Shown piece by piece: positions 6,208-12,719 of a stretch of DNA of 12,719 nucleotides. The stretch spans positions 1,064 through 13,782 of the forward strand of contig DDJI01000031.1 of assembly GCA_002338885.1 (NCBI GenBank). Direction: 5' to 3'. The stretch comes from Ruminococcus sp. UBA1828 (GTDB lineage: Bacteria > Bacillota > Clostridia > Oscillospirales > Ruminococcaceae). Below the pieces are notes generated by a model. That model was not told the origin of the DNA. It made no database searches and saw only the letters and a program-made list of their open reading frames with translations. The translations under genes and the position numbers were made by a program. Position 1 is the stretch's first letter. Each line of letters opens with the position of its first letter.

Positions 6208-6627
6208 ATGCTGGGTAATCTGAATTTTTATGCGCTCAAAGCTGTAAATACGGGATTTTTCGGCGCAGACCTTGCCCTTGCGGCAGCCGTTGTGCTTGTC
6301 ACCGTCGGAGCGGTGGCTTTGATAAGCTTTGCCGTCAGGCATGCGCTCAGGCAGCCGCATAAGAGCGCCGAAAGACCCCGCGCCGCGGTTACGGTGTATT
6401 ACAGTCCGGAGCTTGAGTGCTTTGAGGCACAGCTTGAAAGGCTGGTAAACAGTCGGGAGACTGCGATGTTTGATGCACAGATAACCGTTGTAGATACAGC
6501 GTGCAGCGAGGAAAGCAGGGCGTGGCTGCGGGCGCTGAGAAGAAAACTCGGCAACTGTTTCGGAATAGTTGAGCAAGGAGGTGCGGACAAAGCCGAAAAT
6601 GCAGTTGAAAATGACAGACTCGTATAA
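6208..6627 (+). CDS. Membrane-anchored protein of unknown function, upstream of recD2
   Basis: A 139-residue protein with one membrane segment (about 21-44), a basic stretch after it (RHALRQPHKSAERPR) that suggests a cytoplasmic C-terminal part, and a small globular region (60-122). The latter reads as strand-helix-strand-helix-strand: AAVTVYYS, PELECFEAQLERLV, AQITVVDTA, SEESRAWLRALRRKLG, CFGIVEQG. The tail is acidic. I do not recognise a family; the fold pattern alone fits several alpha/beta classes. The start has AGGAGG seven bases upstream. It is the first gene of the recD2 unit and its end overlaps the start of recD2, so the two are probably translationally coupled. Confidence 0.7.
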   Translation: MLGNLNFYALKAVNTGFFGADLALAAAVVLVTVGAVALISFAVRHALRQPHKSAERPRAAVTVYYSPELECFEAQLERLVNSRETAMFDAQITVVDTACSEESRAWLRALRRKLGNCFGIVEQGGADKAENAVENDRLV

Positions 6628-8872
6628 TATGAAGGCGATAAGCGGCATGGTGGACAGCGTGACCTATCGCAACGATGACAACGGCTTTGCCGTGGTGGTG
6701 CTCGATTGGAATTCTGAGCCGCTCACGGTTGTGGGCGAGCTTGGAAACGTAGAGGAAGGCGAAGAGCTTGAGCTGACCGGCGAGTTTTCCGAACACCCTA
6801 AGTTTGGGCTGCAGTTTCGCGCAAAAACCTGCATAAGGTCTTTGCCTGAAACCGCAGCATCCATACAAAGATACCTTGCCGGAGGCGTGATAAAGGGCAT
6901 AGGTCCCGTCACGGCAAGGGCAATCGTAAAAAAGTTCGGCGATGATTCGCTGCGCATAATAGAAGAATGTCCGCAAAAGCTTGCCGAGGTTGAGGGAATC
7001 ACAAAAGCCAAGGCGACAGCTTTTTCGGAGGAGTTTAAAAAGGTCGTCGGCTTCACAAATGTGCTCGCTTACTTTGTCAAATGCGGGATACCATCCGTGT
7101 ACGGCGTGAGAACGTGGAAAAAATACGGTGACAAAGCTCTTGAGATGATAGATAAAAACCCGTATATACTTTGCACACAGTCGATAGAGCTTCCGTTTTT
7201 GAAGGCGGAGGAGATAGCCGCAGAAAAGGGACTTGATCCGGAAAGCGACTTCAGAATATGCGCGGGAATAAGGTATATCTTGAGCGAGAACGCCATGTCG
7301 GGTCACACATGCCTGCCGATGGACAAGCTTGTCGAGGTGGCGGCAAGGCTTCTAAGAACAGAACCGCAATATATAAAAAAGCGCATATATGCAGAGGCGG
7401 ACGACGAAAACCTGTATATATACATAAGACGCGGCAGGGAGTATGTAATGCTCAAGGAGTATTACGCCGCCGAAGATTACATAGCGCGCAGACTTTCCAT
7501 CATGAATACCCTTGCATACGACACCGGAATTAACTATGATGAGGTTATAGACGTTGCCGAGCAGGAAAACGACATCGTCTATGAGCAAAAGCAGCGCATG
7601 GCGATAAACGCAGCCCTCTCAAAAGGCTTTATGGTTTTGACGGGCGGCCCCGGAACGGGAAAAACAACAACCCTAAACGCGATAATATCCCTCTTTGAAC
7701 AGCAGGGTCTGAAGGTTCTCATATGCGCCCCGACAGGACGTGCGGCTAAGAGAATATCAGACTTGACCGGTTATGATGCAAAGACAATACACAGGCTTTT
7801 GGGCGTCAAGGCGGCAAACGACGACTACGTTCGGTTTGAGCATGACGAGTCGGAGCTTTTAGACTGCGATGCGGTGATAGTAGACGAGATGTCTATGGTG
7901 GACACGCTTTTGTTTGAGGCACTGCTAAGGGCTTTAAGGGTGGACTGTAAGCTCATAATGGTCGGCGACAGCGATCAGCTTCCGTCGGTCGGCGCGGGAA
8001 ACGTCCTTCACGACATAATCAAAAGCCAAAAGATACCCGTAATAGAGCTGACCGAAATATTCAGACAGGCGCAGTCAAGCTCAATAGTCACCAACGCACA
8101 CAGAATAGTAAAGGGCGAGATGCCGGATCTTTCAAGACATGCGGGCGGAAGTACGGGCGGCGGCGATTTTTACTTCATGCAAAGGCTCAACTTTGACGAC
8201 GCCATGGATCTCACCGTCGATCTGTGCATAAACAGACTGCCTAAGGCGTACGGCATGTCTCCGATAGAGGATATACAGGTTCTTTCGCCCACGAGAAAAG
8301 GCCCGCTCGGCACAATAGAGCTGAATAAGCGGCTTCAGGCGGAGCTAAACCCTCCCGACAGGCAGAAATCAGAGATAAAGACGCTTACATATACTTTCCG
8401 CACCGGAGACAAGGTAATGCAGGTCAAAAACGATTACGATATCGAGTGGAAAAAGGACAATGAGCGCGGCAGCGGAATATTTAACGGCGATATCGGCGTA
8501 ATTACAAAACTCAACAAGCTTTTAGGCGTGATGGAGATAGACTTTGAAGGGCGCGTGTGCAGCTACAGCACATCAAGCATAGATAACCTTGAGCTTGCGT
8601 ACGCAGCCACGGTTCATAAGAGCCAGGGCAGCGAGTTTGACGCTGTGATACTGCCCATACTCGGCGGATACGACAAGCTTTATTTCAGAAATCTTTTGTA
8701 CACCGCCGTTACAAGGGCAAAAAAGCTGCTCGTAATAGTCGGCTCGGCAAAGAGAATAGAGTTTATGGTCAATAACAACAGGAAGATGAATCGCTATACC
8801 TGCCTTGAGGCGATGCTCAGGGACGAGGGATACACATACAACTCGGAGGACGAGCATGATGAGCAGGCGTAA
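6599..8872 (+). CDS. recD2: RecD2-family ATP-dependent DNA helicase
   Basis: A 757-residue SF1B 5'-3' helicase of the RecD2 (YrrC) type, which works without RecBC in DNA repair and fork maintenance. Seen in order: the RecD2 N-terminal domain beginning MKAISGMVDSVTYRNDDNGF; tandem helix-hairpin-helix region (about 95-140, VIKGIGPVTARAI and VEGITKAKA); Walker A GGPGTGKTT (349-357); Walker B VDEMSMVD (D429, E430); motif III GDSDQLPSVGAG; motif V-like VHKSQGSEFD (H673-D681); motif VI YTAVTRAKK (R706). Start choice is uncertain: AAGGAGGT at 6575-6582 is 17 bases before ATG 6599, so later ATGs at 6611 or 6629 remain possible; 6629 directly follows the stop of the preceding gene and matches the usual protein start. 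It overlaps comFC by 17 bases. Confidence 0.95.
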   Translation: MQLKMTDSYNMKAISGMVDSVTYRNDDNGFAVVVLDWNSEPLTVVGELGNVEEGEELELTGEFSEHPKFGLQFRAKTCIRSLPETAASIQRYLAGGVIKGIGPVTARAIVKKFGDDSLRIIEECPQKLAEVEGITKAKATAFSEEFKKVVGFTNVLAYFVKCGIPSVYGVRTWKKYGDKALEMIDKNPYILCTQSIELPFLKAEEIAAEKGLDPESDFRICAGIRYILSENAMSGHTCLPMDKLVEVAARLLRTEPQYIKKRIYAEADDENLYIYIRRGREYVMLKEYYAAEDYIARRLSIMNTLAYDTGINYDEVIDVAEQENDIVYEQKQRMAINAALSKGFMVLTGGPGTGKTTTLNAIISLFEQQGLKVLICAPTGRAAKRISDLTGYDAKTIHRLLGVKAANDDYVRFEHDESELLDCDAVIVDEMSMVDTLLFEALLRALRVDCKLIMVGDSDQLPSVGAGNVLHDIIKSQKIPVIELTEIFRQAQSSSIVTNAHRIVKGEMPDLSRHAGGSTGGGDFYFMQRLNFDDAMDLTVDLCINRLPKAYGMSPIEDIQVLSPTRKGPLGTIELNKRLQAELNPPDRQKSEIKTLTYTFRTGDKVMQVKNDYDIEWKKDNERGSGIFNGDIGVITKLNKLLGVMEIDFEGRVCSYSTSSIDNLELAYAATVHKSQGSEFDAVILPILGGYDKLYFRNLLYTAVTRAKKLLVIVGSAKRIEFMVNNNRKMNRYTCLEAMLRDEGYTYNSEDEHDEQA

Positions 8873-9527
8873 CGCGATTCCCGATTTTGTGTATCCGAAC
8901 AGATGCGGCTTTTGCGCAGACACTATCAAAAATGATAAGATGATATGCTGCCGCTGTTTTAAGAAAGTCGAGTTTCTTTCCGACAACACCTTGCCGGTGT
9001 TTTCTTCGAGCCTTCACTTTGACGGCTTGTTTGTGTCATGCAGATATGACGGCCTTGTGAAATCGGGCATACTGCGCTTGAAGTCGTCCCGCGCCTTTAA
9101 CACCGCAAGGTATATTTGTACCGACTTAGCGGACAGGATAGAAAGAGCATACGATTCCATAGGCAAAATAGACCTTATCACATGCATACCCATGTCCGAA
9201 AAGCAAAAGAAGTCAAGAGAGTACAATCAGGCTGAAGTGATAGCAAGGCGCTTGTCACATGAGCTTGGAGTGCCGTTTGTTGACGGTTTGATTGTAAAGG
9301 CTGATACGAGTTTTCACCAGCATGATCAAAGCGTTCGCCTAAGGCGTGAGCTTGCCGACTTGGTTTATATGGCTAATGCCGACGCAAGATGCGCTCAAAT
9401 GGTAAAAGGCAAAACCGTGCTGGTATGCGACGACATAGTTACTACCGGCAGCACCCTTTCAAAATGCGCAAAGGTGCTTAAAGACGAAGGCGCAAGCAAA
9501 GTATACGCCGCTGCTTTGGCGGGATGA
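8856..9527 (+). CDS. comFC: ComFC-like phosphoribosyltransferase-fold protein
   Basis: A 223-residue protein of the ComF/GntX family, linked to natural DNA uptake. It has a zinc-binding N-terminus (C17-x2-C20 and C31/C32-x-C34 within YPNRCGFC and ICCRCF), the family core with PMSEKQKKSREYNQAE, and the type I phosphoribosyltransferase PRPP loop VCDDIVTTGST (D192, D193, T196-T200). Length matches Bacillus ComFC (about 229). GGAGG (8845-8849) is six bases before ATG 8856 and nine before a second ATG at 8859, so either may serve. The gene overlaps the end of recD2 by 17 bases; no comFA helicase gene is beside it. Whether this organism is competent cannot be told from here; the family also occurs in non-competent species. 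Confidence 0.9.
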   Translation: MMSRRNAIPDFVYPNRCGFCADTIKNDKMICCRCFKKVEFLSDNTLPVFSSSLHFDGLFVSCRYDGLVKSGILRLKSSRAFNTARYICTDLADRIERAYDSIGKIDLITCIPMSEKQKKSREYNQAEVIARRLSHELGVPFVDGLIVKADTSFHQHDQSVRLRRELADLVYMANADARCAQMVKGKTVLVCDDIVTTGSTLSKCAKVLKDEGASKVYAAALAG

Positions 9528-9557
9528 ATAATACAAAACACTCAGGGAGGCATGGCT

Positions 9558-10571
9558 TTGTCATTTCTTGATTTGGGAATAGACCTCGGGACCGCCAACA
9601 TAATTATCACCTCTGGCGAGAAGGCGGTTTTAAACGAACCGAGCGTAATAGCTTTTAATACAAACACAAGAACTGTCGCCGCTTTCGGCAGGGATGCGTA
9701 CAACATGATAGGAAGAACACCTGAGCATATAGCGGTTATAAAGCCGCTTAAAGACGGTGTCATAACAAACAACGACATGGCTCAGGAACTTATAAGGCTT
9801 TGCATACTCAAAGTAATAGGCAAGCGCTTAATAAACCCCAGAATAATCATGTGCGTCCCTTCAAGGATAACGGAGGTCGAGCGCCGCGCCGTGGTTGAGA
9901 GCGCGGTTTCAGCCGGCGCAAGGACGGTTTACCTTATAGATGAACCCGTTGCCGCACTTTTGGGCGCGGGTATTGACATCATGGAGCCGTATGGACATAT
10001 GGTTGTCGATATAGGCGGAGGCACTACCGATATAGCCGTAACTTCTTTGGGCGGTGTTGTGGCGTGCGATTCGGTAAAATGTGCGGGAAACCTGCTCGAT
10101 GCAGATATAATCAGATATTATTCCGAAACGTACAAGCTGCTTATAGGCGAGAGATCTGCCGAAGAAATAAAAATTAAACATGCATGTGTTTTTAACCCTT
10201 CAGCCGAGGAAGCGGGAACGGTGACCGGCAGAAGCCTGATAAACGGCATGCCGGCAAGGGCGCCGGTGAGCGAGCTTGATATATATAAGGCGATTTCCGA
10301 GGACATAGAAAAAATCGCAAAAACGGCGGTGTCGGTGTTTGAGCATACCCCGCCGGAGCTAATAGGCGACGTGTATGAAAGCGGCGTTGTCCTGACCGGC
10401 GGCGGAGCGATGATAAAGGGAATAGGCGAGTACATAAGCTCTGTCACGGGCGTAAAATGTGTGGTTGCCGATGAGCCTTTGGGGTGCGTCGCAAGGGGCA
10501 CAAACCGCGCCTTCAAGCTTGCCGATAAGCTGAGAAACGGATTTGAAAAAATATCTGCGTTTAAAAAATAG
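9558..10571 (+). CDS. mreB: MreB-family rod-shape actin homologue
   Basis: A bacterial actin of 337 residues (Bacillus MreB is 337) that forms membrane-bound filaments guiding peptidoglycan synthesis. Motifs: phosphate-1 GIDLGTAN (7-14), phosphate-2 VDIGGGTTDIAV (from D151), adenosine motif TGGGAMIKGI (from G281), and LIDEPVAALLGAG between them. Start: GGGAGG (9545-9550) ends one base before ATG 9552, too close to work normally, but seven bases before the in-frame TTG at 9558, so TTG is the better start; ATG 9552 would add two residues. It lies 30 bases after comFC in the same unit and is followed by a terminator. mreC and mreD do not follow, so this may be an Mbl- or MreBH-like paralogue rather than MreB itself. 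Confidence 0.92.
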   Translation: MSFLDLGIDLGTANIIITSGEKAVLNEPSVIAFNTNTRTVAAFGRDAYNMIGRTPEHIAVIKPLKDGVITNNDMAQELIRLCILKVIGKRLINPRIIMCVPSRITEVERRAVVESAVSAGARTVYLIDEPVAALLGAGIDIMEPYGHMVVDIGGGTTDIAVTSLGGVVACDSVKCAGNLLDADIIRYYSETYKLLIGERSAEEIKIKHACVFNPSAEEAGTVTGRSLINGMPARAPVSELDIYKAISEDIEKIAKTAVSVFEHTPPELIGDVYESGVVLTGGGAMIKGIGEYISSVTGVKCVVADEPLGCVARGTNRAFKLADKLRNGFEKISAFKK

Positions 10572-10610
10572 CTTTGCAGTTCTAAGACGCACGGGACGCA
10601 TGAGAAATCT

Positions 10611-10641
10611 AAAACCGCACCGAAAAAACGGCGCGGTTTTT
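10611..10641 (+). terminator. Rho-independent terminator after mreB
   Basis: AAAACCGC-A-CCG (10611-10622) pairs with CGG-C-GCGGTTTT (10629-10640), one A-C mismatch, around an AAAAAA loop, and the 3' arm ends in a T run. It starts 40 bases after the mreB stop and separates the recD2-comFC-mreB unit from spoIIR. Confidence 0.85.
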
Positions 10642-10671
10642 GTATAGACATATATTTTTCTGCCAAGACTT
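10642..10671 (+). promoter_or_regulatory. Candidate sigma-F promoter of spoIIR
   Basis: GTATA (10642-10646), 15 bases, GCCAAGACTT (10662-10671). The -35 fits the sigma-F/sigma-G type GYWTA exactly; the -10 fits GGNNANANTW at every fixed base except the second G. Position is right: start near 10680, just before the ribosome site GGAAAGGA (10684-10691). spoIIR is known to be read by sigma-F in Bacillus. No sigma-A promoter with good boxes is seen in this gap. Confidence 0.4.
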
Positions 10672-10701
10672 TCCTACAGACTTTGGAAAGGACTTGACTG
10701 C

Positions 10702-11355
10702 ATGAACACAGTGACAAAAGGAACATCAAACGCAAAATCCAAAAAGATAACCGCCGCAATTGCGGTGTCTTTGGTCTTGTGCATAGTCGTACAGATTGTT
10801 TCAGGCGTGGGCGAAATAGAGGCTATGACGGACAAACTCATAAGGCTGCATGTGGTGGCAAATTCCGACTCGCAAATCGATCAGGAGCTGAAGCTGAAAG
10901 TCAGGGATGCGGTTTTAGATAAAGCGTCAGAGATAACCGCCGAGGCTGAAAATAAAGATGAGGCGGAAACGCTGATAAAGGGCAGCCTCAGCGCTTTAGA
11001 GGACGCCGCAAGCAAAGAGCTTGCCGACAATAACTGCTCGCTGCCGGTGAGCGTGAGCTACGAGAGAGCGTTTGTAGACAGAAGACAATACGATGATTTT
11101 GAGCTGCCGTTCGGAAGCTATGACACGCTTTGCGTCAGAATAGGCGAGGCGAAGGGCAAGAATTGGTGGTGCGTTCTCTACCCGTCGTTATGCGTTTCCT
11201 GCGCGGTGAGCATAGACGAGTGCGGCAGTTTTTCGACGGAGGAGCTGACCGTTGTGAAGGAACCGCAAAAGGTCAAATTCAAGCTGTTCTTCTTTGAGCT
11301 TTTCGAGTGGGTGAAGTCGCTGTTTAACGATGATGCAAAGCTCTTTGAGAACTGA
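10702..11355 (+). CDS. spoIIR: Stage II sporulation protein R
   Basis: A 217-residue secreted or membrane-tethered signalling protein made in the forespore; SpoIIR triggers SpoIIGA in the septum to process pro-sigma-E in the mother cell. Seen: a basic N-terminus, one hydrophobic segment (about 17-36), the family motif KLIRLHVVANSDS (45-57) followed by D-Q-x-LKLKVRDAVL (60-72), and the C-terminal signature LPFGSYDTLCVRIGEAKGKN (135-154) continuing as WWCVLYPSLC (155-164). Extra length beyond the signature (about 170-217) includes an aromatic amphipathic stretch FKLFFFELFEWVKSLF. The ATG is preceded by GGAAAGGA. It stands as its own unit between a terminator and the addB promoter. Confidence 0.93.
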   Translation: MNTVTKGTSNAKSKKITAAIAVSLVLCIVVQIVSGVGEIEAMTDKLIRLHVVANSDSQIDQELKLKVRDAVLDKASEITAEAENKDEAETLIKGSLSALEDAASKELADNNCSLPVSVSYERAFVDRRQYDDFELPFGSYDTLCVRIGEAKGKNWWCVLYPSLCVSCAVSIDECGSFSTEELTVVKEPQKVKFKLFFFELFEWVKSLFNDDAKLFEN

Positions 11356-11365
11356 TAGCTGCGGA

Positions 11366-11394
11366 TTGACTTGACCGCTTACAAAGTATATAAT
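11366..11394 (+). promoter_or_regulatory. Sigma-A promoter of addB
   Basis: TTGACT (11366-11371), 17 bases, perfect TATAAT (11389-11394). A second TTGAC follows directly at 11371-11375 but would leave only 12 bases to the -10. Transcription should start near 11401, giving a short leader to the addB ribosome site. It begins only 11 bases after the spoIIR stop, so addB is read independently of the sporulation gene. Confidence 0.75.
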
Positions 11395-11434
11395 AAAACC
11401 TGTAAATGTGACAGAAATTTTTTAGGAGGAAGTT

Positions 11435-12719
11435 ATGCTCAGGCTTGTACTCGGATCATCGCCCGATGAAAAACTCAACATGTATGCACAAGAGATAAGA
11501 ACGCTGCTCGATCAGTCGCGTGAGGTGACGGCAATAGTTCCAGACCAGTTTTCTTTTGAGTTTGACAGGATACTTTATCAAAGCTTAGGCGCAAAGGATT
11601 TTAACCGCGTGTCTGTGATAAGCTTCAGAAAACTTGCGGACGAGCTTATCACAAGGTACGGCGCAAAAAGCGGCACTCTCCTAAAACGTGAAGAGCGCAC
11701 TGCGGTGATATACCTTGCGCTAAAAAACGTAAAGGCTCAAAAAAAGCTGAACGCTTTGGCAAGGTCTCTTGACAAGCCTGCATTTGTGAGCGAAATATCC
11801 GTGATGGTTGACAGGCTGATACGCTCCGCAACCCCGCCGGAGGCTTTGAGCAGCGCTGCGAAGGAGCTTGACGGCAGCCTCAGCATGAAACTCTGCGACA
11901 TAGGCGTAATATACGAGGCGTACCTCGACGAGCTGAAAAAAGGCGGATTTCTGGATGAAAGCTCAACCATAGCTCTCGGCGCGGAGCTTGCAAAGAAAAG
12001 CGGTTATTTTAAAGGCAAGCAGGTGTATATAGACCGCTTCGACAGCTATTCAAATGATGAGCTTGCCGTGATAGAGCAGGCAATCGTGTCAGCCGACAAC
12101 GTCAGCGTGTCAATCACACTTCCCGCAAACTTTAAGCCGTCTGCAATGCAGGTGTACTCCGTGACAGCCGAAACACAAAATAAGCTTGTAGACCTTGCCG
12201 CAAGAAATAACGTCAAAGTACAGTTTTCAAAGTACGAGCCGAAAGATGTAAAGCCAAACGGCATTACAGCCATAGATAACTGCCTTTTGAATAAAAGAAA
12301 GAAGATCAGCCTGGACGGCAGCGTCACCTGCGTCAGCGCGGCAAACGTGTACGAAGAGATGGATTACGTGGCGGCTCAGATACGCAGGCTTGTGATGAGC
12401 GGCGAATGCAGCTTTAACGACATTGCGCTTATCACAAGAAACCTGCCTGATTATCAGTCTGCCATAGAATCAGCTTTTGAAAGATACGATATACCTGTGT
12501 TTATAGACGGAAAGACGAGAACGTCCGACACGTCTGTAATGCTGTATTGCTTTGCAGCGATATCCGCCGCATGCACAAAGCAGCCCTCTACGGATAAGAT
12601 TCTGCAGGTGATGTGCTCTGCGTATTCAGGGTTTAATGAAGAGGAAATATCATGCATGCAGGACTATTGCGTGAGATGGAATATAGAGGGCAATATGTGG
12701 CTGGAGGATTTTACGGCGG
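11435..12719 (+). CDS. addB: ATP-dependent nuclease subunit B (AddB/RexB), 3' end outside window
   Basis: The first 428 codons of the AddB subunit of the AddAB helicase-nuclease, which resects double-strand breaks. The frame stays open to the window edge. Landmarks match AddB: IVPDQFSFEFDR (VPDQ motif), VISFRKLADELITRYG, FLDESS, VYIDRFDSYSNDELAVIEQA, the second motif block after VYEEMDYVAAQIRRLV, and YDIPVFIDGKTRTSD. The start has AGGAGG (11424-11429) five bases upstream. Odd point: the P-loop expected near residues 7-14 (GRSGSGKT in Bacillus) reads GSSPDEKL, so the GKT core is gone, as in RexB-type subunits. The iron-sulphur cysteines and the nuclease domain lie beyond the window; addA is expected next. 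Confidence 0.88.
   Translation, partial: MLRLVLGSSPDEKLNMYAQEIRTLLDQSREVTAIVPDQFSFEFDRILYQSLGAKDFNRVSVISFRKLADELITRYGAKSGTLLKREERTAVIYLALKNVKAQKKLNALARSLDKPAFVSEISVMVDRLIRSATPPEALSSAAKELDGSLSMKLCDIGVIYEAYLDELKKGGFLDESSTIALGAELAKKSGYFKGKQVYIDRFDSYSNDELAVIEQAIVSADNVSVSITLPANFKPSAMQVYSVTAETQNKLVDLAARNNVKVQFSKYEPKDVKPNGITAIDNCLLNKRKKISLDGSVTCVSAANVYEEMDYVAAQIRRLVMSGECSFNDIALITRNLPDYQSAIESAFERYDIPVFIDGKTRTSDTSVMLYCFAAISAACTKQPSTDKILQVMCSAYSGFNEEEISCMQDYCVRWNIEGNMWLEDFTA

Noticed and set aside
5947..7306. Minus-strand frames opposite the 139-residue protein and recD2
   Set aside because: Overlap conserved recD2 motifs on the other strand, with no ribosome sites and unusual composition.
1..12719. 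CRISPR array, mobile element, toxin-antitoxin or phage-defence cassette
   Set aside because: No regular repeats, transposase, integrase, inverted terminal repeats or recognisable defence domain; all large genes are core functions.

Overview
The window looks like chromosomal core DNA of a spore-forming Firmicute, most likely a Clostridia (Oscillospirales-like) bacterium. The reasons are the sporulation and germination genes spoIIR and cwlD, the Gram-positive repair proteins RecD2 and AddB, a ClpC-type (not ClpB-type) unfoldase, strong AGGAGG-type ribosome sites, and heavy use of ATA (Ile) and AGA/AGG (Arg) codons at moderate GC. No insertion sequence, prophage, CRISPR array, tRNA or rRNA gene is visible.

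Layout. (1) Positions 1-99, minus strand: the start of a tiny hydrophobic Cys/Gly-rich protein cut by the window edge. (2) 100-438: intergenic DNA with overlapping palindromes and a cluster of four TGCAA words just before the next gene. (3) 439-2817, plus: a divergent ClpC-like AAA+ unfoldase. (4) 2824-5616, minus: an apparent three-gene operon read as unknown membrane protein > cwlD > radA, converging on clpC with both stop codons inside one 12-bp palindrome. (5) 5617-5837: a divergent promoter region in which two opposed promoters appear to share -10 DNA. (6) 5838-6056, plus: a small charged protein of unknown function. (7) 6109-10641, plus: a transcription unit with a clear sigma-A promoter, a 139-residue membrane-anchored protein, recD2, comFC and an MreB-family actin gene, closed by a rho-independent terminator. 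(8) 10642-11355: spoIIR behind a candidate sigma-F promoter. (9) 11366 onward: a second clear sigma-A promoter and the first 428 codons of addB, running off the window.

How the genes fit together: RadA, RecD2 and AddB act in recombination and DNA-end processing; ComFC is linked to DNA uptake; the MreB homologue organises the cell wall; CwlD prepares spore cortex peptidoglycan for germination; SpoIIR carries the forespore signal that activates sigma-E in the mother cell; the ClpC-like protein belongs to protein quality control.

I see no convincing undescribed multi-gene system. The points most worth a second look are the loss of the P-loop in AddB, the altered signature motifs and short middle domain of the ClpC-like protein, two uncharacterised membrane proteins at the heads of the cwlD-radA and recD2-comFC-mreB units, and the compact regulatory DNA at 5640-5710 and 10642-10671.
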